A stretch of DNA of 64,000 nucleotides, from the NCBI GenBank assembly GCA_963969495.1, contig OZ018335.1:87251256-87315255 (forward strand), written 5' to 3'. Position 1 is the stretch's first letter; each line of letters opens with the position of its first letter. The DNA comes from Ceratothoa steindachneri. Lineage: Eukaryota; Arthropoda; Malacostraca; Isopoda; Cymothoidae. Positions 57,068-64,000 of this stretch are shown piece by piece. A model generated the notes under the pieces. That model was not told where the DNA came from, did not search any database, and saw only the letters and a list, made by a program, of their open reading frames with translations. Both the position numbers and the translations under genes were made by a program.

Positions 57068-57414
57068 CACCTTGTGATGCAGCTGAGAAGAAGTGCAATA
57101 CTGGTCTTGTTACGATGATATTTAGCAATTATTTTGTGACATATTGTAGGGCCATTTTTATAATATTTTGCAATTTAAGATTTTCTAATATATATTATCA
57201 TACTATTATGCAGCAAAGGTTTTTATCAATGTTTGTTTGTTTGTTTATCTGACCGTTTTCAATTGTGTACACAGTATTTAGTATATAATATAAGGGAAAT
57301 ACAGGAATATATATAATATAATTCATTTTTACTTACAATTTATTATAAAGGGGAAATAACACTGCTACCCCTTGCCAAGCAGATAAGGTCGCGTAAGGTA
57401 CTCAAATATTTATG

Positions 57415-57418
<4 letters not shown>

Positions 57419-57503
<85 letters not shown>
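57419..57503. repeat. (TA)n microsatellite
   Basis: About 42 TA units with one CA interruption near 57485. It abuts the Penelope-like 3' end at 57504. Confidence 0.95.
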
Positions 57504-57780
57504 GTGAAAATTAACCCACAGAAAAATGAAAAGATAAATCCAAGCACTTTCGAACTATATTTGCAAGTTCATTTTCAAGGAATAGCATGAAATTGGTGAA
57601 GACACCTTTATATAGGGTACAAAGATACGAAGGGAACGCCCATCACATAGTACAAACCATCGGATAAACACAAAAACAAGACAGAAAAATACCATGAAGA
57701 AGAACAATAGGCAACTAATAACAGACATGTGCATCCCTAAGACTATATACACACAACAACTCCATGTATATGAATGGAAT
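57504..57780 (-). mobile_element. Penelope-like element 3' end relic
   Basis: On the minus strand the sequence ends CTTTTCATTTTTCTGTGG followed by TA repeats. It contains a GAAC...GTTC stem followed by GAAAG at 57575-57545, laid out like the 3' region of Penelope elements. No coding part remains. The assignment rests on layout, not on a protein. Confidence 0.45.
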
Positions 57781-58063
57781 ATGGTGAGTGAAAAAAAACA
57801 TTTTAAAGGATTACACTGGGGAAAACAATTTTTGTTGAGTTAGGTCTGACAGCTGTTTTTAACTAATATTTCGGTGCTGAATCCAAAACAGATCTCCGTT
57901 TTTCTCTATCACGTCAAGTTTTTGAACTTTTCAATTATTGACATACAATGAAATATGAAAGAAACAGGCATGACTGCAATGTCTATTTAACACTTTTATG
58001 TTTTAACAAAGGATATAGCTACTTTAATTATATAATTATAATTGTGTGCAAGTAGTTAAGGTA
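57781..58063. other. unassigned sequence
   Basis: Nothing is recognised. Confidence 0.5.
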
Positions 58064-58964
58064 AAGATTTACGTTTATAGCTCTTTCTGGAGTGTTCAAC
58101 TTGAGGACTATTGCGTTTGATGCTCCAACAATAGTCAGCCATCATATGTGCATCCCATCTACCTTGATAACGTTCTTCCATAACCTTCAAATCTTCGGGA
58201 AATCATTCACCTTACTCGTCGCTAACAGCACCAAGATCATCCGGAAAGCTGGCAAGATAGCAATGCAAAAAATGTAGTTTAATACTCATGTTGCAACCAA
58301 GCGCCTTGTAGCTCTCCAATAGATTCTGAACAATTTATGTGTAATTACTTGCACGTGTATTTCCAAGAAAGTTCTTGACGACGTCTTTGAATGATAACCA
58401 AGCATTCTTCTCAAGGTTTGATATAGTCCCATTGAATTCTTCATCTTTGATGAGCTGTCGAATTTGTAGACCATCAAACACACTGGCCTTGATTTTTTCA
58501 ATTGACAGACCAGGAAATCTCAAGATGATGTATTTAAAACAGTCGCCATCAGTTGGCAATGCCTTTACAAACTGCTTCATTAGACCTAGTTTTATGTGCA
58601 AAGGTGGGAATATTATATTCTTCCTGTCAACAAGTGGCTCATGTAGAATGTTAGGATCTCCAGGTTTAAGATTAAATCTTGGAGGCCAATTCGTCTCAAC
58701 CCGATGCTTCCCTCGAGCTCTGCTATCCAACATACAGAGAAAGTAGGGATACCTTGTGTACCCACGTTGCTGACGAAGAAGGAAGCACACCATTTTAAGG
58801 TCAACACAGATGATCCAATTGTGTTTGTCATATTGCAATAACTCAATGACCCTCTTTATATCTCCATGTTCTTCACAAAGACAGACAGAATGCCCAATAG
58901 GGACTGCAATAGGTTCAGCTGTGACAAAGGAAGTATGTAGTCGATTCTGTCGGTATTCGTCCAT
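58064..58964 (-). pseudogene. repeated arthropod protein family, nearly full C-terminal part
   Basis: Open for 209 codons from 58964 to 58335, then continuing in the same frame to about 58064 across three stops. Landmarks in order: TNWPPRFNLKPGD, FPPLHIKLGLMKQFVKAL, LRFPGLSIEKIKASVFDG, RQLIKDEEFN, LSFKDVVKNFLGN, then, after a stop, LGCNMSIKLHFLH, SFPDDLGAVSDE, MEERYQGRWDAHMMADYCW and SIKR. I know this series as a multi-copy arthropod family of uncertain function, probably carried by a mobile element. A Cys/His layout near the start (VCLCEEHGDIKR) may bind metal. Another fragment is at 14905-15072. Confidence 0.8.
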
Positions 58965-59406
58965 TCAGCGAAATGATAACTTAGACACTCTTGTCCTCAG
59001 ATGAAAAAGGATTAGAGAAGCGCTGCTTTCCAAAAGATTGTTCCCATGAGGTGTAAGATCATTACACACTTGGAGAAATTTAGTTACGTACAAGAAAGAT
59101 ACTTTTCGCTAATCTCAGTGTTTCTTCAACGTTAGAGCTGTCTGTCTGGCTTAACGGAGTATTAGAACCTGCTTTGAAGTGTAAACTGATTCTAGCGAAA
59201 GTAAAGAAGGTACTTGAAAAGCTTATTCAAGTTCCACAATGGCTCAGTTATTTTCGTTCAAAAGAGATATGTGTGAAACAAGTCACAGAGGCAGCAAACA
59301 GGGTGTATGCACTTAAGTAAATTGAGGGCTATATCAGAGGCAAAGAGGCAAGTGGAAGGTTGAAGCAAAGAACTAATCAAAGGAACAGTTTAGGAAACTG
59401 GCCAGC
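58965..59406. other. unassigned sequence
   Basis: No gene is recognised. It may extend the 5' part of the repeated family at 58964, but no clear codons were followed. Confidence 0.45.

Positions 59407-59457
<51 letters not shown>
59407..59457. repeat. (TA)n microsatellite
   Basis: About 25 TA units immediately before a long hairpin. Confidence 0.95.
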
Positions 59458-59463
<6 letters not shown>

Positions 59464-59465
59464 GA

Positions 59466-59570
59466 GGAATTAAACCATATTCTCCGAAGACAATTTAATT
59501 CAGAACAGGGTGTGAGATACACCGAAACTGTTCTGAATTAAATTGTCTTCGGAGAATGTGGTTTAATTCC
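59466..59570. repeat. 43-bp-arm hairpin with a nested hairpin
   Basis: Arms 59466-59508 and 59528-59570 pair in 42 of 43 positions. The 19-base loop itself begins with GGTGT-GAGAT-ACACC, followed by GAAA. It sits between two (TA)n tracts. Confidence 0.92.
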
Positions 59571-59601
59571 ACATCTTTTCTTGCGATATTGCATTAATTT
59601 T

Positions 59602-59605
<4 letters not shown>

Positions 59606-59650
<45 letters not shown>
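59606..59650. repeat. (TA)n microsatellite
   Basis: About 22 TA units at the 3' edge of the Penelope-like element. Confidence 0.95.
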
Positions 59651-59653
<3 letters not shown>

Positions 59654-59836
59654 TAGATGGGTAGCAGTTGTATTGAATGCAAATTCTTTTGAAGACCATG
59701 GTGTATTTCGCATTAATTATTTTCCTTTGGCAACTTTCTCTTCTTCTAACTATCTTTTTTATTCCATATTGTAGATGGTGGATCACTTGTCCTGTATTCA
59801 TCTCTCTTTTGAATTAATGTGTTTGTTAAATCCAAA

Positions 59837-59882
59837 CTAAAATGCTAAGCTTTCGATCTTATTCGATCATCTTCGGAGCGTT
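59837..59882 (-). ncRNA. possible degenerate hammerhead ribozyme
   Basis: The minus strand reads CCGAAGA, a GATC...GATC stem, GAAA, then GC-TTA-GC. The hammerhead core is CUGANGA - stem II - GAAA - stem III - NUH. Here the U of CUGA is C, so cleavage is doubtful. Hammerheads are known in Penelope-like elements. Stem I was not verified. Confidence 0.4.
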
Positions 59883-59999
59883 TTGATATGTTCTTCCCTC
59901 CTTTACCGATGTAATGAGTGGAGTGAAGATCTGACAAAATGAAAGAAAACGATTTTTGAGGGGATATCTATTCCGCTTAGGTTGAGCGTGACGTTAGAG

Positions 60000-60570
60000 C
60001 AGGGGTCTCCAAACTACGGCCCGCCGGCAAGATCCACCCCGTGAAGTTACTTCATCCGGCCCGCCGTTGTATTCTGCCACAAATGAGCTAAAATATAATT
60101 ATGTGCTTGCAACTTGCAACATATGTGTGTGAGGCAAACCTTTTCAAAATTGAACTATGTGAAGTCAGCACATCGAAAGAGGCTGACTGATGTGACATTT
60201 GAAAGCAATTATCTTGATTAGATGCAGCAGTTACGAAGCAAATATTGATGATATCTTAAAATCTAAACGCCAGTTTCACAAATCGCAGAAACCTTTTTCG
60301 CTGCTTAGTTTGTGAGACTCGGATATGTGCGCACTGGGTGGGATAATACTATTTTATTGCGAACGACGCCTTCTTTAATAACTTTTTCAGTAAATAAATA
60401 TGTTTGTTGTCTTTATTTTTTGTCTATTTTGTGTATTGATAAATTTATATCTTAATTGTCTTTATTTTTTGTGTATTCACTATATTGTATTGAACAAATT
60501 GGTTATGCGGCCCGCGCTCGGCATTCTCTCAGTTATCTGGCCCATTGGGAAAAAAGTTTGGCCATCCCAC
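60000..60570 (+). mobile_element. hAT deletion derivative with 8-bp target duplication
   Basis: Starts CAGGGGTCTCCAAACTACGG and ends TTTGGCCATCCCAC (imperfect inverted ends). It is flanked by perfect CGTTAGAG at 59992-59999 and 60571-60578, the 8-bp duplication typical of hAT. Inside, at about 60118-60290, codons for YVKSAHRKRLTDVTFESNYL and DDILKSKRQFHKSQ remain from the hAT C-terminal dimerisation domain. Confidence 0.93.
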
Positions 60571-60606
60571 CGTTAGAGGAAACGGGCCAGTCCGGTGAGT
60601 GGAATT

Positions 60607-62022
60607 TTAAAATGATTTTAATGTTCGAGTACATCTTGTTGCTTGACTGTTGATGGCCGGCTTATCTTCGTTTATTAATATGGCTTCTAAAATGTTCAGC
60701 CTAGCTTTATTTACCTCTTTTCTTTTAATAACGGTGTTGTCAACTAGCATATCTCTTGTTAGGTTAAAGTTATTGGCACTCTCTATATGATATTTAGGCC
60801 CTCCGGTTTGTAGATGCATGGTTAAACGTCTTTAAAGTGTAGTAGTTGTCATGCCAATATATTTTGAGTTGTTATAACGCTTGCAGTCTTTATCGGGGCA
60901 GATGAACTCGTAAACTATGTTGTTTGACTTAAGATTCGAGGAGTTTGGGCAGGTGTTATTTTTCATCAGGAGATTGCTGGCTTTTGTTGTTTTATAATAT
61001 ATGATGAGTTGAATTTTATCCATTTGATTTTTAACCTTGATGTTACGGTTAATAATCTCCTTGATGTTTGTTTTTTTTCCATCTATTTTATAGGCCGTGG
61101 ACATCTGATTTCTGTAATACAATTTGCTGTTGTTGACTTCTCCCTGATTACTTTCAGTTTTATCCGTATCTTTGCAATGATTATTTAAAAATGATTGGAG
61201 TTGTTTGTCAATCATGCTGTTTGAGAAACCGTTTTTGACGAGTGTTTGTTTTACTCGTGCTATCTCTTGGTGGAAAAGTTCCCACGTAGAGCAGCATTTA
61301 TTTGCTCGGCGGATGTATGAGCCGATTACGCTTATTTTATACCTTTCTTGGCAATCACCCTTCGCATTGTGAAGGGTAGCTACCCTTGATGTTTTGAACC
61401 TCAACGTCCAAGAAAGGGAGTTTAGTGCACGTGCTCAAGTCATAAGTGAATTTTAACACGGAGTTCTCCTCAAATTGCTGCTTGATGTTTATCAGATGTT
61501 CTTCGTTTTGGACGTTGATGTAGATGTCGTCTACGTATCGGCAATATGTGTGTGGCTTACTTTCCATGATGTCCAATAATATATCTTCAGGTTGTTTCAT
61601 TTAATATTGGCGAACATCGACCCCAAGGGTGACCCCATAGCAACTCCATCTACTTGCGTGTATAGATTACCACCCGGTGTCTTGAGTCTTGAACGGGGCC
61701 TCTGATGTGCATGAACTTAACATGGTCCTTAAGATTTGGGGTCAAGATTTAGAGGAGAGAGATGGTAGGATGGTGGTACACGTTTTTTTATTATTATGTC
61801 GATGGTCTGAGCAATAGGCACGTTCGTAAACAGGCTTTCCACGTCAAGGGATGATATTAGTACGGCCGGTCTTATAGAGTGGAGTATATCGATGAATTCC
61901 TCCGTGGATTTTATGCTATATTTCGAAGGGATAACCAGTTTTATTACTTCATTTAGGGTTGTAGCTAAACAGTACGTAGGTGTGGTGACTTGAGAGATCA
62001 TAGGCCTCAATTGGTTGTACAA
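60607..62022 (-). pseudogene. Penelope-like reverse transcriptase with GIY-YIG nuclease, broken
   Basis: Blocks on the minus strand, in order. 62022-61729 has the RT segment ISSLDVESLFTNVPI. A frame-shifted piece at 61728-61601 carries the VDGVAMGSPLG region. 61600-61355 has the catalytic YCRYVDDIYI and KLPFLDVEV. 61404-60832 runs through WELFHQEIARVKQTLVKNGF to the GIY-YIG start YEFICPDKDCKRYNNSKYIG. 60819-60607 holds the nuclease end. The element would copy itself by target-primed reverse transcription. At least three frame changes inactivate it. Residues recall copies I know from decapod crustaceans. Confidence 0.85.
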
Positions 62023-62040
62023 GCATAGCAGATTGCAGCT

Positions 62041-63572
62041 TTAATGGAGGGCTATCTACATGCAATGGCGATACTCGGAGGCACAGAAATAATCACTTTG
62101 ATAAAACTGGAGCTGCAAACCTTTTTGGCTACAGCAAATCATTTTTATCTTATGTATTTGCTCTTTTAGGAAGTGGGTTAGCGTGCATCAAAACAAGTTA
62201 GCCATACACCGTCCCCTTTCTCTTATACGCTTTGTAAATCACATGACATCCAAATTACTTCTACACCAAATCGCCACCTCATACCGATGGAATCTCACGT
62301 GTTGTATTATTTGCATAACAAATGACACAATTAACCGGGTTAGGTAGACGGAGTCAGCAACACTCCTACCAAATACTACCCTTTCTTCTCTCGTTCTAAG
62401 TAAAGACTGATCGAGGACGCGACTCTCATCTCCAGGGATTCTTATCAGGGTTCATTTGTCTTTTACAATACTCCGCGGAACCCGGTTGGGATATTGTACT
62501 ACCCCGCATACCGGCAAAGAAGAATTAACTAAGTCATAGTATTTTACTGGACTTGTGTGTTAGCCCTTGTCTCAGCACCTTACTGCATCATGGAGAAATT
62601 AGCAGGAGACAATGGGTTGAATGGAAGGTGGCTAACGCGCATGGTGTTTTGTCAAAGGACGTTGAGGGAAACGTAATTTATGACCTAGGGTTCATTGAAT
62701 TCTGGAAAATGCAATGGTTTGTGGTGGATTCCACGGAAACGCCCTGGATATGAATTATTTGCAAAACAAAAGCAAAACCAATCGTTGCTTGATTGGAGCT
62801 AATTGACGATGCGTCGAACCTAAGGTGCTCACGCATACTAAGCAGGTCACCCACATATATTTTATTCTTAAAACAACCGTCTCTTCTTTTCTTCTTCTTT
62901 CGCACCCATAACACACAAGTCTTCCGTCTTGGAAACTGCCGAATGGGTTTGTATATCCATACACCATCATCTGAGGTGAGACAGGAGGTTTTCAAGTGTG
63001 ACAAGAATGGTTCCTGCTAACTACATGGTATTGGAAATTGCATTTTACACTCGTTAGGATCTTTTTAACCAATGACAAAATAATAGTTTCGATGCAGTTA
63101 GGCACTTTTCTATTGTTTTAACATACATTATATGAATATAATCATTGTGGCATTCAGTAATTTATGTGAATTTTATTATACTCTAAGTTGAGCTCACTTA
63201 AAATTAAAAGGGATGGTTTACTTATTTCCTGACTTGATTGCTTACTGAAGAGCTATGTTCTCAAACATTCATCGAAGATCACTTTTGTTTGTGTTTAATA
63301 TTTTACATAGTTTTGCGAGTTTGGTGAGAAAATGAAATGTTTTATGCAAGAGTTTTGAATGAGCGCCACTAAACGGTTGGAAGAAACTTAATTGTGTATT
63401 GCATGTTGCGTCTCTTCATATTATCATGTGTTTTTTATTCAGAGGGTGGTAACTATCAATTGGTTGTAGTGAACACTTGTATTCTATGAGTTGAACGACG
63501 TTTCGTGATTTTAGTCACTATATTGAATTTTTGTTTTAGTGTTGCTGTTTTCTTTTAGTGTTTGTATGATTC

Positions 63573-63574
<2 letters not shown>
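62041..63574. other. unassigned sequence
   Basis: The frames at 62553-62753 and 62678-63004 show no known motif. No repeat or RNA is recognised. Confidence 0.5.

Positions 63575-63622
<48 letters not shown>
63575..63622. repeat. (TA)n microsatellite
   Basis: About 24 AT units. Confidence 0.95.
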
Positions 63623-63625
<3 letters not shown>

Positions 63626-63904
63626 AACTGTATGGGGCAATCGCACTCACACTGAAAGAAGTTTCATAACTAAACTAATCATAAGCTGTTTGTTTTCTTC
63701 GCTCTTCCTTGTCTCTTTTCTTTTTCTAAGTTTTATCAAAATTATTTCTTTATCTTTATTTTCTCTCTTCTATTATATAAATATTTATAAAATAAATGGA
63801 GATTAGAAGATGAAAAGGTTAAGGAGAGCAAATGACGCCACGATCAAGGCAATCCATAGTGAGAAGACAGAAGGAGCGCCATGGGGAAAAAAATTAATAG
63901 ACTT

Positions 63905-63995
63905 TACCGGGTATCGAGCCTTGAACTACGGATTGTCGATCAGATGGCCTACCATTAAATAGAGCAATTCACCAACCTCCTCCCGTAAATCATCA
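63905..63995 (-). mobile_element. possible tRNA-derived SINE
   Basis: On the minus strand, a tRNA-like run (GAATTGCTCT, then GGTAGGCCATCTGATCG, then ACAATCCGTAG) leads to GGCTCGATACCC at 63921-63910, close to a B box. The A box is degenerate and the 5' end lies near the window edge. Confidence 0.4.
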
Positions 63996-64000
63996 CCCTA

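Larger units (their letters stand above)
59651..62040 (-). mobile_element. Penelope-like retroelement, 5'-truncated
   Basis: RT and GIY-YIG remnants run from 62022 to 60607. A 3' region follows to the (TA)n tract at 59650, interrupted by a hAT element at 60000-60570. The 3' region contains a hammerhead-like motif at 59837-59882. The start of the protein is missing. Confidence 0.8.

Overview
This is AT-rich metazoan nuclear DNA made almost entirely of transposable elements. The mix points to an arthropod, plausibly a crustacean, but I cannot name the species: mariner and Tc1 transposons, a Jockey/I-group LINE, a CR1-like LINE tail, Penelope-like elements with a GIY-YIG domain, a Merlin relic, hAT/ZBED5-like relics, integrase-less reverse-transcriptase elements, tRNA-derived SINEs and many (TA)n tracts. 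I found no host gene, rRNA or functional tRNA gene. Only two long reading frames look undamaged, and both belong to mobile elements.

Layout. 0-6.2 kb: a broken hAT transposase, hairpin/SINE-like repeats, a Tc1 relic, a mariner and a second copy of part of the hAT gene. 6.2-9.4 kb: little beyond small repeats. 9.4-13.5 kb: a degenerate LINE on the minus strand. 14.9-25.7 kb: a nested complex. An LTR element related to the one at 52-57 kb interrupts a repeated arthropod protein family at 15073. Its 5' LTR was then split by an integrase-less retroelement present as two tail-to-tail copies. The forward copy has an intact 780-codon polymerase frame and the inverted copy is broken. 25.9-38.9 kb: Penelope, SINE, Tc1/mariner and CR1 relics. 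39-47.4 kb: mostly unrecognised, with a GC-rich minisatellite near 41.7-42.1 kb. 47.4-49.0 kb: a LINE tail split by a solo LTR. 50.5-51.2 kb: a Merlin relic. 51.9-57.1 kb: a young, complete but non-autonomous LTR retrotransposon. 57.4-62.0 kb: Penelope-like pieces, a second copy of the repeated arthropod family and a hAT insertion with a perfect 8-bp target duplication.

The most interesting system is the integrase-less element at 15.75-21.5 kb. It has a capsid-like frame with an Arg-rich tail, overlapped in another frame by a polymerase with a long low-complexity N-terminal region, an RT with YLDD and an RNase H with all four carboxylates. No integrase, protease or tyrosine recombinase follows, and a TATA box sits just past the polymerase stop codon. 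This resembles hepadna-type or DIRS-like organisation more than an ordinary LTR element. Second is the non-autonomous LTR family, whose single 470-codon frame joins a Gag-like coiled coil to a worn RNase H tail, and whose LTR end carries repeated primer-binding-site modules.
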